Part shown: positions 25,740 to 33,633 of the stretch, piece by piece
How the letters are laid out: each line of letters starts with the position of its first letter
How positions within the stretch are numbered: the stretch's first letter is position 1
Assembly: GCA_016794925.1 (NCBI GenBank)
Contig: JAEUIW010000003.1
Span: forward strand, 141,543-205,542
DNA length: 64,000 nucleotides
Reading direction: 5' to 3'
From: Phycisphaerae bacterium
GTDB taxonomy: Bacteria > Planctomycetota > Phycisphaerae > Phycisphaerales > UBA1924
Notes under the pieces: model-generated
The model's input: only the letters and a program-made list of their open reading frames with translations
What the model was told of the DNA's origin: nothing
The model's database searches: none
Program-made: the position numbers and the translations under genes

Positions 25740-27437
25740 ATGTCGTGGTTGAACGCGATCGTGACGAAAGGGATGGGTCTGACCCTGGGTCGGAGCCTGG
25801 ACCGTCGGGCCGCGCTGCTCGACGATGCGGAGCATTGGCGACGCCGGACGATGGAGATCCAATCGCGGCAGCTGCGGGGGCTGCTGGCGACGGCCGCGGG
25901 GACGGAGTTCGGTCGGGGGCATGAGTTCGCGCGTCTGGGGCGGCTGACGGATGCGGACATGTTGCGTGCGTACCGGTCGGCGGTTCCGCTGTGCGACGTG
26001 GAGTCGCTGCGCGGGACCGTGGCGCGGATGCGGGAGGGCGGCGAGCCGGGCGTGCTGTGGCCCGGCCGCGTGCGGTATTTCGCCCAGACCTCGGGCACCA
26101 CGGGGGGCGAGAAGTACATCCCGGTGTCGCGGGAGATGCTCCGGTCGAACTATCGTGCGTCCATCGATATCTTCGCCAACGCGCTCCGGTTCGGCGTCAG
26201 CCTGGAGCGGCTCTTCGGCGGCAAGATGCTGTTCCTGGGCGGATCGACGAGCCTGACGCGGCACGCGTGCGGCACGGAGACGGGCGACCTTTCCGGGATT
26301 GTGACCGGTCTGATCCGCTGGCCGTTCTCGATGTTCTACACGCCGGGCAAGCGCGTGGCGCTGATGTCCGACTGGCCGGCCAAGATCGAGGCGATGGCGC
26401 GCCTGTGCGTCGAGCAGGACGTGCGGATGATCAGCGGCATGCCCTCTTGGGCGCTGGTGCTGTTTGAGCGGATGCGGGCGCTGGCGCGGGAGGCGGGCCG
26501 CCGGGGCCCCGGCGGCGGCCCGGCGCGGGTGCTGCGGGATCTCTGGCCGAACCTCCAGCTCTACGTTCATGGCGGCGTGAAGTACCCTCCGTTCGATCCA
26601 CGCGTGCGGCAGGCGTGGTCGGGGGACCCGACCGGTCCCGACGTGCCCGCTCGGCTGGAGGTGTATCCGGCGTCCGAGGCGTTTGTCGCGATGCAGGACA
26701 CGCGCGGGGAGCCCGCGCTGCGGCTGCTGAGCGACATCGGTAATTTTTTCGAGTTCGTCCCGTTGGAGCGTGTCCATGACCCCGATCCGCCATCGTTCAC
26801 GGCCGATGGCGTCGAGAAGGGAAGCCGGTACGTGGTGGTGCTGAGCACCTGTGCCGGGCTGTGGCGCTACGTGCTGGGCGACGTGGTGGAGTTCGATTCG
26901 ATCCCCGCGGGCCTGGACGGTCGGGGCGGAACGGGCCCGTGCCGGCTTCGGATCGTGGGGCGGCACCGGCATTTCGTGAACGCATTCGGGGAGAACCTCA
27001 TCGTCGAGGAGATCGAGCGTGCGGTCGCCGCCGCGGCGCGGGCGGTGGGCGCGCTGGTGGGGGAGTTCACGGCCGGCCCGCTCTACCCGGGTTCGTCCTC
27101 CGGCGCGGCGTTGCAGGTGGTCGTGGAGTGCGAGGAAGGGCGGTTGAGGGGGACCGAATTGCAACGGTTCGGGGTGGAACTGGATGCGGCGCTCAAGCGA
27201 CAGAACGTGGATTACACAACCAAGCGGACGGCAAGCCTGGGGATGGGACCACCGGAGGTCGCGCCGGTTCCGCTGGGGACGTTCCATTCGTGGATGCGAT
27301 CGCGGGGAAAGCTGGGGGGGCAGCACAAGTGTCCGCGGTGCGCGAATCACCGGGAGTACCTGGAAGGCGTGCTCGGATTCGCTCCGGGCGGCCACGCGAG
27401 AGACTCCGAAGTTGCGACCGCAGAAAGACGGGAATAG
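25740..27437 (+). CDS. GH3 auxin-responsive-promoter family protein (acyl-adenylate/amide synthetase)
   Basis: 565 residues, full GH3 length. The ATP/AMP loop YFAQTSGTTGGEKYIP near 117-132, YPASEAFVAMQ and the later YRYVLGDVV-like WRYVLGDVVEF and FVNAFGENLI are the conserved GH3 blocks. Plant GH3 enzymes adenylate acids such as indole acetate and couple them to amino acids; bacterial members are common in planctomycetes, but their substrates are mostly unknown. It follows the hydrolase by 3 bases, which suggests that one enzyme makes an amide or ester and the other hydrolyses one, though this is speculation. Confidence 0.85.
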   Translation: MSWLNAIVTKGMGLTLGRSLDRRAALLDDAEHWRRRTMEIQSRQLRGLLATAAGTEFGRGHEFARLGRLTDADMLRAYRSAVPLCDVESLRGTVARMREGGEPGVLWPGRVRYFAQTSGTTGGEKYIPVSREMLRSNYRASIDIFANALRFGVSLERLFGGKMLFLGGSTSLTRHACGTETGDLSGIVTGLIRWPFSMFYTPGKRVALMSDWPAKIEAMARLCVEQDVRMISGMPSWALVLFERMRALAREAGRRGPGGGPARVLRDLWPNLQLYVHGGVKYPPFDPRVRQAWSGDPTGPDVPARLEVYPASEAFVAMQDTRGEPALRLLSDIGNFFEFVPLERVHDPDPPSFTADGVEKGSRYVVVLSTCAGLWRYVLGDVVEFDSIPAGLDGRGGTGPCRLRIVGRHRHFVNAFGENLIVEEIERAVAAAARAVGALVGEFTAGPLYPGSSSGAALQVVVECEEGRLRGTELQRFGVELDAALKRQNVDYTTKRTASLGMGPPEVAPVPLGTFHSWMRSRGKLGGQHKCPRCANHREYLEGVLGFAPGGHARDSEVATAERRE

Positions 27438-27523
27438 CGCCGGGACGCGGCGGGTTGGCTCCGGAGAGCGGGGTGCGGGCCCGGGGCTGCGCGGCGGCCC
27501 GCGTTCGGAAGGGAGATCGCCCG

Positions 27524-27763
27524 ATGGTTGCGCAAGTCCTGCTGCTCGCGATGGGGGCGTACACCGGGCTGGGCCTGATCGTGGCGCTACTGTTCGTCAC
27601 CTTCGGCGTGGCCAGGGTTGATCCGGGCGCGTCCGGCGCCCCCCTGTTGTTTCGAGCGTTGATCGCGCCGGGATGCGTCGCGCTCTGGCCCTTGGTGTTG
27701 TTCTGGTGGTGCAGCGCGGGGGGCGCCGCGGGCGCGAGGGTCGGCGGCCGGGGGTCCGCATGA
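27524..27763 (+). CDS. Small two-helix membrane protein of a redox operon
   Basis: 79 residues, mostly two hydrophobic helices (LLLAMGAYTGLGLIVALLF and APGCVALWPLVLFWW). No named family recognised. GGAAGGGAG sits 9 bases before ATG 27524. Its stop overlaps the next start as ATGA. It is first of four overlapping genes ending with an exported Cys-motif protein, so it is probably a subunit or assembly factor of the heme/Rieske membrane protein. The 86 bases between the GH3 gene and this one contain no other feature. Confidence 0.65.
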   Translation: MVAQVLLLAMGAYTGLGLIVALLFVTFGVARVDPGASGAPLLFRALIAPGCVALWPLVLFWWCSAGGAAGARVGGRGSA

Positions 27764-27915
27764 CGCGCGTGCAACGCCGAACGCATCTGCTTGTCTGGAT
27801 CCTGCTGGGCCTGGGTCTGCCGCTGTTCGTGGTGGTCGCGGTGACCCTTCGCCCGGCCGAGACCACCCTTGATGACAAGGGCGTCGGTCGAGCCACGCGG
27901 GGTGACCGACCGTGA
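27760..27915 (+). CDS. Single-helix small membrane protein of the redox operon
   Basis: 51 residues: a short basic N-terminus (MTRVQRRTH), one membrane helix (LLVWILLGLGLPLFVVVAV) and a hydrophilic tail. ATG 27760 overlaps the previous stop and GTG 27912 of the next gene overlaps its own stop, so it is placed between two coupled genes and is unlikely to be chance. Function unknown. Confidence 0.6.
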   Translation: MTRVQRRTHLLVWILLGLGLPLFVVVAVTLRPAETTLDDKGVGRATRGDRP

Positions 27916-28979
27916 GCGCGTCGTACACCGGGATCGGCTGGAATCGCCAGAAGCGGATCTACGACGCGGTGATGATCGCGTCGATCGTGATTTTTCTCGG
28001 CGCGTTTTACGGCCTGGGCCGGGTGCTGTTCCGGCCGCCGCACGACGCCACCGACGAGACGCTGCTCATACGGGGGTTGGGCTCGTGCGCGATCATCATG
28101 CTGCACATCGTGCTCTGGATCGGTCCGCTGGCGCGGCTCCAGCCGCGGCTGGCGCCGCTCCTGTACAACCGTCGGCACCTGGGCGTGGGGACGTTCGTGC
28201 TGGGGTTGTGCCACGCGGCGTTCGCGACGGTGCAGTTCCACGGATTCGGGAACGTCAACCCGCTGGTCTCGCTGCTGACGAGCAACACGCAGTACGGTTC
28301 GCTGGCTCGGTTCCCGTTCGAGGTTCTGGGGCTGGCGGCGCTGCTGATCCTGTTCCTCATGGCGGCCACGAGTCATGATTTCTGGAACCGGAACCTGACG
28401 CCGAGATTCTGGAAATCACTGCACATGTGCGTGTACGGCGCGTACGCGCTGCTGGTCGCGCACGTTTCGCTCGGGACGTTGCAGCAGGAGCGTTCGCCGC
28501 TGATCCTGGCGACGGTGGGCGTGTCGGTCGCGGTGACGATCGGGCTGCACCTGGCGGGCGCGCGGCGCGAGGCGCGAACGGATCGGGGCTCCGAGCCCGC
28601 GGCGGGCGATTCGGGGCCGTGGATCGACGCCGGTCCCGCGGCGGATCTGCCCATGGACCGGGCGCGAATCGTCTGCGCACGCGGCGGCGAGCGCATCGCG
28701 GTCTTTCGGCACGCGGGGGGCGTGTCGGCGGTGTCGAACGTCTGTCGGCATCAGGGCGGGCCGCTCGGAGAGGGCAAGATCGTGGACGGCTGCGTCACGT
28801 GCCCGTGGCACGGCTGGCAGTATCGTCCGGGAGACGGGTGCTCGCCGCCGCCATTCAAGGAACGCGTCGAGACCTATCGCGTCCGCATCGTGGCGGGCCG
28901 CGTGAGAGTGAATCCCACGGCGCTGGCGCCGGGAACGCCCGTCGAACCCGCTGTCATCGAGGAAGGAGCCCGGGTATGA
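27912..28979 (+). CDS. Ferric-reductase-like heme membrane domain fused to a Rieske [2Fe-2S] domain
   Basis: 355 residues. Residues of about 20-225 form six or so membrane helices with histidines placed to bind b-type heme (IIMLHIVLW, GLCHAAF, KSLHMCVYG, LLVAHVSLG), like ferric reductase/MsrQ-type transmembrane domains. Residues of about 240-345 form a soluble Rieske domain with C278-R-H280 and C297-P-W-H300. A single chain with both heme and Rieske centres suggests electron transfer across or along the membrane. GTG 27912 overlaps the previous stop. Substrate or partner unknown; no molybdenum or flavin subunit is seen nearby. Confidence 0.82.
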   Translation: MSASYTGIGWNRQKRIYDAVMIASIVIFLGAFYGLGRVLFRPPHDATDETLLIRGLGSCAIIMLHIVLWIGPLARLQPRLAPLLYNRRHLGVGTFVLGLCHAAFATVQFHGFGNVNPLVSLLTSNTQYGSLARFPFEVLGLAALLILFLMAATSHDFWNRNLTPRFWKSLHMCVYGAYALLVAHVSLGTLQQERSPLILATVGVSVAVTIGLHLAGARREARTDRGSEPAAGDSGPWIDAGPAADLPMDRARIVCARGGERIAVFRHAGGVSAVSNVCRHQGGPLGEGKIVDGCVTCPWHGWQYRPGDGCSPPPFKERVETYRVRIVAGRVRVNPTALAPGTPVEPAVIEEGARV

Positions 28980-29746
28980 ACGCGGCCGACGAGTTCTACA
29001 TCGGATGGAGCGGACGAACGCCGGCCGGGTACGCGCGGTGGTCGCGGCTTGCCGCGTCGGTGTTGATCGTGTCGGCGCTGGTCGGCGGGCTGACACTGCT
29101 GGGGGCGCAGCGCGACCCGGGTCCCGGGACGTGGGATCCGAACGCGACGGTGACGCTCGTCGGTCGGGTTCGCGCCGATCCCGGGCCGATCCTGCTCATC
29201 GACGCCGTCGAGGGTGACGGGAGGGTCCCGGCTCGGGCCGCGCTGCTGGTGTCGACGGGCAAGTTCGGCGCGGCCGGGCGCGTCGCCAACATGACCGGCG
29301 ATCCGGTGCGCGTTCGAGGCACATTGATCAATCGAGGTGGTTTCGTGGTGATCGAACTCGTCGACGGAGCCGAGGCGGTCACCGCCGCGTCGTCCGCTGG
29401 AAATCCGGAGTGGCCCGTCGAAGATCTCGGTATCCGCACGGTTCGCGGCGAGATCGTGGATCCGAAGTGCTATTCCGGAGCGATGAAGCCCGGAGAGGGC
29501 AAGGTCCATCGCGCGTGCGCGGTCCGGTGTTTGTCGGGGGGCATCACCCCGGTGCTGGTCGGGCGTGACGAATCGGGCCTGGTCGGCGGATTCGTGCTGG
29601 CCGGACCGCGGGGCGAAGCGATCAACCAGCGCGTGCTCGAATTCGTTGCCGATCCGATCGTCGTCGCCGGTCGCGTCGAACGTCACGGTGGGCCCGATGG
29701 TGTGCTCGTGATGAGAATCGATCCGGCGGCGATCCGCCGCCAATGA
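28976..29746 (+). CDS. Membrane-anchored protein with conserved CYSG/HxxCAxxC motif
   Basis: 256 residues. One helix near 25-45 anchors or exports it; the rest is soluble. The striking block is CYSG at 165-168 followed by H178, C181 and C185, in the context GEIVDPKCYSGAMKPGEG and ACAVRCLSGG. These residues could bind a metal or cofactor. I know this motif from uncharacterised proteins near redox genes but cannot name the family. ATG 28976 overlaps the stop of the Rieske gene, so the two products probably act together. Confidence 0.72.
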   Translation: MNAADEFYIGWSGRTPAGYARWSRLAASVLIVSALVGGLTLLGAQRDPGPGTWDPNATVTLVGRVRADPGPILLIDAVEGDGRVPARAALLVSTGKFGAAGRVANMTGDPVRVRGTLINRGGFVVIELVDGAEAVTAASSAGNPEWPVEDLGIRTVRGEIVDPKCYSGAMKPGEGKVHRACAVRCLSGGITPVLVGRDESGLVGGFVLAGPRGEAINQRVLEFVADPIVVAGRVERHGGPDGVLVMRIDPAAIRRQ

Positions 29747-29787
29747 GGGACGGGTATGCTGCGGAACGTTCGGCAAGGAGCAAGGTG

Positions 29788-30420
29788 ATGGGTCTGACGG
29801 CGCGCGATACACGTACGAGCGCGGCGGCCGCCGCCGGTGCGATTCTCGGTGCGTGCGCGGAGTTGGTGTCACGATTGACGCAGGAGCAGTACGCGGCGCC
29901 GTGCGCGCGGATGTACGGAGCGAGCGTCGGCAAGCATGTTCGGCACGTGCTGGATCACTTCCGCGCGGTGATCCGGGCGGCGCCCGCGCCGGGTCGGCTG
30001 GGGGCGGGTGCGCGGCAGCATGGGCGTGAAGAGGCGCCATGCGAGGAGATCGAATACGACAATCGGACCCGGGCCGTTCCGGAGGAAACGGACCGCGGGG
30101 TGGCGCTGCGGGCGATCACTGAGGTTCGTGCGGCCCTGGACGCGCTCCGGGGCGCCGTGGGGATGGACGAACGTGAGGTCCGGGTTCGGGTGCTGCTCTC
30201 GGACAACGGCGAGGAGGGCGTGTTCCGCTCCACCCTCGGGCGGGAGCTGGCGTTCGCGTCCCATCATGCGTTGCACCACCACGCGATGATCGGCGTGATC
30301 GCGAACGAATTGGGCCAGCCGCCCGCGGATGGGTTCGGCATGGCACCCTCCACCTTGCGGCATGCGCGCGAGCTGGCGGTTGGCGGCACGGGTGGGCGAT
30401 CCTCCGAGCGGGACGCCTGA
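29788..30420 (+). CDS. DinB-like metal-binding four-helix protein
   Basis: 210 residues. H50, H53 and H57 (GKHVRHVLDHF) and a C-terminal cluster SHHALHHHAMI fit the three-His metal site and helical bundle of the DinB/DUF664 superfamily, some of whose members are thiol-dependent transferases. ATG 29788 is chosen because AAGGAG lies 8 bases upstream; an in-frame ATG at 29743 is also possible. It overlaps the next gene by one base (TGATG). Enzymatic role unknown. Confidence 0.75.
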   Translation: MGLTARDTRTSAAAAAGAILGACAELVSRLTQEQYAAPCARMYGASVGKHVRHVLDHFRAVIRAAPAPGRLGAGARQHGREEAPCEEIEYDNRTRAVPEETDRGVALRAITEVRAALDALRGAVGMDEREVRVRVLLSDNGEEGVFRSTLGRELAFASHHALHHHAMIGVIANELGQPPADGFGMAPSTLRHARELAVGGTGGRSSERDA

Positions 30421-31268
30421 TGTGCACGGTCTCCGTCATCCGACGCTCGGGCGGGAGCCGGGGCGTCGGCGCAGGAATCCGTCTGGTGGTGAATCGGGAC
30501 GAGCAACGGTCCCGAGCGGAGGCGTTGCCGCCGAGGTGGTTTGCGTGCGGTGGCGATGGTCCGGAGCGGGCATTTCGAGCGATCGCCCCGATCGATCCGA
30601 ACGGGGGCGGGACGTGGGTCGCGGCGAACGACCGCGGTCTGGTGCTGTGCGTGCTGAATCTCAACGGGCCGGGCCTGATACAGGGTTCAGAATCACGCGG
30701 GGGTGTCATTCCGAAGCTGATCGGAGCCGCGGACACGCGGGCGGCAATGGCGGCGTGGTCCGAACTGGATCTCACACGGATCGGTCCGTTCCGGTTGCTC
30801 ATGATCGACGGCGCGGGCGAGGGAAGCGGGGGGGGAGTGATCGAGACGCGCTGGGAGGGGCCCGGTGGACGCGGAGCGGTGACGGTTGAGCAACACACGC
30901 TCCCGGGTTGCTGGGTGAGTTCCGGGCTTGGCGACGCGCTGGTGCGGGGTCCGAGGCTGGGGTTGTTTCGGCGGATGGTGATGGACGCGGGCTGCTCGGA
31001 ACAGGACATCGAGTCGAGGCAGGATGCGTTCCACGCGCACACCTGGCCCGACCGCCCCCATCTGAGCGTGCGGATGACCAGGTCCGATGCACGGACGGTT
31101 TCCGTGACGACGGTCGAAGTTGAACGTGCGGTTCCTCCGGCCGTCCACATGCGCTACCAAGTGGTTCCGAGCGAATCCGAACCCGCGGTCGGGTCATTCG
31201 CGCGCGGGCATGATCGTAAGTTGTTCGGCATCACGGCGGAGGGAGCCGAAGCGGCCAATGATGATTGA
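30420..31268 (+). CDS. NRDE-family (TANGO2-like) protein
   Basis: 282 residues. It starts MCTVSV and has VVNRDEQ at about residue 24, the Asn-Arg-Asp-Glu signature of the NRDE/TANGO2 family. Cys2 after the initiator Met matches the Ntn-hydrolase-like start of that family; GTWVAANDRGLVLCVLN and a later SSGLG block fit too. TANGO2 relatives are linked to Golgi organisation and heme trafficking in eukaryotes; the bacterial role is not settled. Co-transcribed with the DinB-like gene. Confidence 0.82.
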   Translation: MCTVSVIRRSGGSRGVGAGIRLVVNRDEQRSRAEALPPRWFACGGDGPERAFRAIAPIDPNGGGTWVAANDRGLVLCVLNLNGPGLIQGSESRGGVIPKLIGAADTRAAMAAWSELDLTRIGPFRLLMIDGAGEGSGGGVIETRWEGPGGRGAVTVEQHTLPGCWVSSGLGDALVRGPRLGLFRRMVMDAGCSEQDIESRQDAFHAHTWPDRPHLSVRMTRSDARTVSVTTVEVERAVPPAVHMRYQVVPSESEPAVGSFARGHDRKLFGITAEGAEAANDD

Positions 31269-31310
31269 TTCGATTCCCACCCCAGCGGCGCGGGAATCAG
31301 TCGGCGCGGT

Positions 31311-31316
31311 TAGGAT
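31311..31316 (+). promoter_or_regulatory. -10 element TAGGAT upstream of the glycan export cluster
   Basis: TAGGAT lies 60 bases before GTG 31377, so here a leader of about 55 bases is expected. No good -35. Probable promoter of the 31377-37557 operon. Confidence 0.4.
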
Positions 31317-31376
31317 CTTGGCCGCCACCGGTGGTTCGCCGTTCAGCGATGGAGCAGGCCCGAGGACGACCCGAGC

Positions 31377-32237
31377 GTGTCATCCGCAGTTGTTCATTCC
31401 GCTCAGCCCGTCGCGCTCGCGACCCTGCTTCAACCGGCGGGGATGATCGCGAACCTATGGCGGCAGCGCGAACTGACATGGCAGTTCGTCAAGCGCGAGG
31501 TGGTGGCGCGGCACCGGGGCACGTACCTTGGGCTGGCGTGGTCGGTGGTGCTGCCCTTGTTCATGCTGGCGGTGTACACGTTCATCTTCAGCGTCGTGTT
31601 CAAGGCGAAGTGGAACTTGAGCGCGGACGAGTCGCCCGCGCGGTTCGCGGTGACCATGTTCTGCGGGACCATCTTGTTCGATGTATTCGCCGCAACGGTG
31701 GGGAACGCGCCGAGCGTGATCGTCAACAACCCGAACTACGTGAAGAAGGTGGTGTTCCCGCTCGAGGTGCTGCCTCTGGCCCTGCTGGGCTCGAGCCTTG
31801 TCTATGGAGCGATCAGCCTGGTCGTGCTTCTCGCGGGCGTTGTCCTGCTCCAGGGCTACGTCCCCGCGACGGCGTGGCTGTTCCCGCTCGTGGTGCTGCC
31901 TTTGCTGATGTTCTCCGCGGGGCTCGCCTGGTTCTTTGCCGGGCTCGGCGTGTTCCTGCGGGACATCCGGCAACTCATCAGCGGCGTGCTCATGCCGGTA
32001 CTCTTCTTCATGACGCCGATTTTCTACCCGATCGACCGCGTGCCCGAGCGGTTCCGGATCGTGTTGCAGCTCAACCCTCTTTCTCCGATCGTGGACAGTG
32101 CCCGCCGTGTGTTGATGTGGGGCCAGGCCCCGGACTGGCTTGGTCTGGCCGCCACGGCGGTGATCGGCGGGGTGGTGATGCTGCTCGGGTACGCGTTCTT
32201 CATGAAGGGCAAACGGGGGTTCGCCGATGTCCTCTGA
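31377..32237 (+). CDS. wzm: ABC-2 type glycan exporter permease
   Basis: 286 residues with six predicted helices. LTWQFVKREVVARHRGTYLG and LGLAWSVVLPLFMLAVY at the start and FFMTPIFYPIDRVPE in the middle are typical of Wzm/TagG permeases that export finished polysaccharides across the inner membrane. The start is GTG 31377. It overlaps the ATPase gene by 11 bases. First gene of a four-gene glycan cluster with ATPase, methyltransferase and glycosyltransferase. Confidence 0.9.
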   Translation: MSSAVVHSAQPVALATLLQPAGMIANLWRQRELTWQFVKREVVARHRGTYLGLAWSVVLPLFMLAVYTFIFSVVFKAKWNLSADESPARFAVTMFCGTILFDVFAATVGNAPSVIVNNPNYVKKVVFPLEVLPLALLGSSLVYGAISLVVLLAGVVLLQGYVPATAWLFPLVVLPLLMFSAGLAWFFAGLGVFLRDIRQLISGVLMPVLFFMTPIFYPIDRVPERFRIVLQLNPLSPIVDSARRVLMWGQAPDWLGLAATAVIGGVVMLLGYAFFMKGKRGFADVL

Positions 32238-33633
32238 TGAGAATCGAGGCCCGCGTGTCGAGCTGTCCATTGATGCGCGGGGTGTCGGCAAGTGCTACCA
32301 CGTTTATCGGCGGCCCGAGGACCGGCTCAAGCAGGCTCTCTTTCGCTGGCGGCGCACTTTCTACGACGAGTTCTGGGCCCTGCGGGACGTGAGCGTTGAA
32401 GTCAAGCGCGGCGAAGCGGTCGGCATCATCGGGCGCAATGGGTCCGGCAAGAGCACGCTTCTCCAGGTGATCGCCGGCACGCTCGCCCCGACGGAGGGCG
32501 AGGTACGGGTGAACGGCCGGGTCGCCGCGCTGCTCGAGCTGGGAAGCGGGTTCAACCCGGAGTTTTCCGGCCGGGAGAACGTGTTCCTCAACGGCTCGGT
32601 GCTGGGCATGTCCCAGGAACAGGTCGCCGAGCGATTCGAGGAGATCGCGGCGTTCGCGGACATCGGCGCGTTCATCGAGCAGCCGGTGAAGACGTACTCC
32701 ACCGGCATGGTGGTGCGGCTGGCCTTCGCGGTGCAGTCCGTGCTCGATCCGGACGTTCTGATCGTGGACGAGGCCCTCGCGGTCGGGGACATGGCGTTCC
32801 AGGCCAAGTGCTTTCGCCGCATCGAGCACTTGCGCGAGCGCGGCGTGAGCATCCTGATGGCGACCCACGACACCGGCACCGTCAACGCCGTGTGTGACCG
32901 AGCGTTGCTAATGCGGCACGGCCGCGTGGCCGCGTGGGGGCCCGCCAAGGAAGTGACGGCGGAGTACTACCGCTCCGTGCATGAACTCTGCCTCCGGGAT
33001 GCGAGCGTGTCGGCGGTAGGGGAAGAGCGATCGTCCGAGCCCGGCTTGCCGGGGTCGGTCGAACCGAGGGGCGGTGCCGGCGCTCTGCTGCTGGGCCTTG
33101 AGCCGCCGGCCCGGGCCGCGGGTTGCACACGCATGGGCGACGGACGCGCCGAGATCGTCGCGTTCGGCATGTTCGATGACGCTGGCCGCGTGACGCGTTC
33201 GCTCGCCGCCCGTGGGAAGGCCCGGCTTGTCATGCGTATCCGCTTCGCGGCTCATGTCAAGAACCCGCACGCGGGCATGGCCCTGCGCGACCGCCAGGGC
33301 CAGGTGATTCTCGGCGCTCACACCCTGTACGAGCGGCGGCCGCTCGGGCCTTGCGACGCGGGGGATGATGTGGTGGTTGAGTTCGAGATCCCCATGAGCG
33401 TGAAGCCCGGGCGTTACCTGCTCGCGGTCGGGGTCGCGGACCACGACGCGTTCGACGCGTGGACCGACCTGGACTCGATCTTCGACGCCCGCGAGGTCGA
33501 GGTGTTCGGCGAGCGTTCCTGGGGGCTCGCCAACGTGTCGGCGGGGGTCAACATCCAACGACTGGCCGACGGCATCCCGGTCGATGGTTCTTCCGGCATC
33601 GCGCCGGGTGTGACGGGGGCCGCGCATGCCTGA
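32227..33633 (+). CDS. wzt: ABC exporter ATPase with C-terminal glycan-recognition domain
   Basis: 468 residues. The ATPase half has Walker A GRNGSGKST at 69-77, the signature TYSTGMVVRL and Walker B VLIVDEALAVGD. Residues of about 290-440 form a beta-rich Wzt C-terminal domain (ARLVMRIRFAAHVKNPHAGM, GQVILGAHT), which in E. coli O9a binds the modified non-reducing end of the polymer so that only finished chains are exported. The presence of this domain, and of a methyltransferase next door, suggests that chain ends are capped here. Overlaps the neighbours by 11 and 8 bases. Confidence 0.91.
   Translation: MSSDENRGPRVELSIDARGVGKCYHVYRRPEDRLKQALFRWRRTFYDEFWALRDVSVEVKRGEAVGIIGRNGSGKSTLLQVIAGTLAPTEGEVRVNGRVAALLELGSGFNPEFSGRENVFLNGSVLGMSQEQVAERFEEIAAFADIGAFIEQPVKTYSTGMVVRLAFAVQSVLDPDVLIVDEALAVGDMAFQAKCFRRIEHLRERGVSILMATHDTGTVNAVCDRALLMRHGRVAAWGPAKEVTAEYYRSVHELCLRDASVSAVGEERSSEPGLPGSVEPRGGAGALLLGLEPPARAAGCTRMGDGRAEIVAFGMFDDAGRVTRSLAARGKARLVMRIRFAAHVKNPHAGMALRDRQGQVILGAHTLYERRPLGPCDAGDDVVVEFEIPMSVKPGRYLLAVGVADHDAFDAWTDLDSIFDAREVEVFGERSWGLANVSAGVNIQRLADGIPVDGSSGIAPGVTGAAHA

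Noticed and set aside
24231..27395. A 1054-codon minus-strand open frame
   Set aside because: Antisense to the ATPase, hydrolase and GH3 genes; composition is Arg/Pro/His-rich without any domain.
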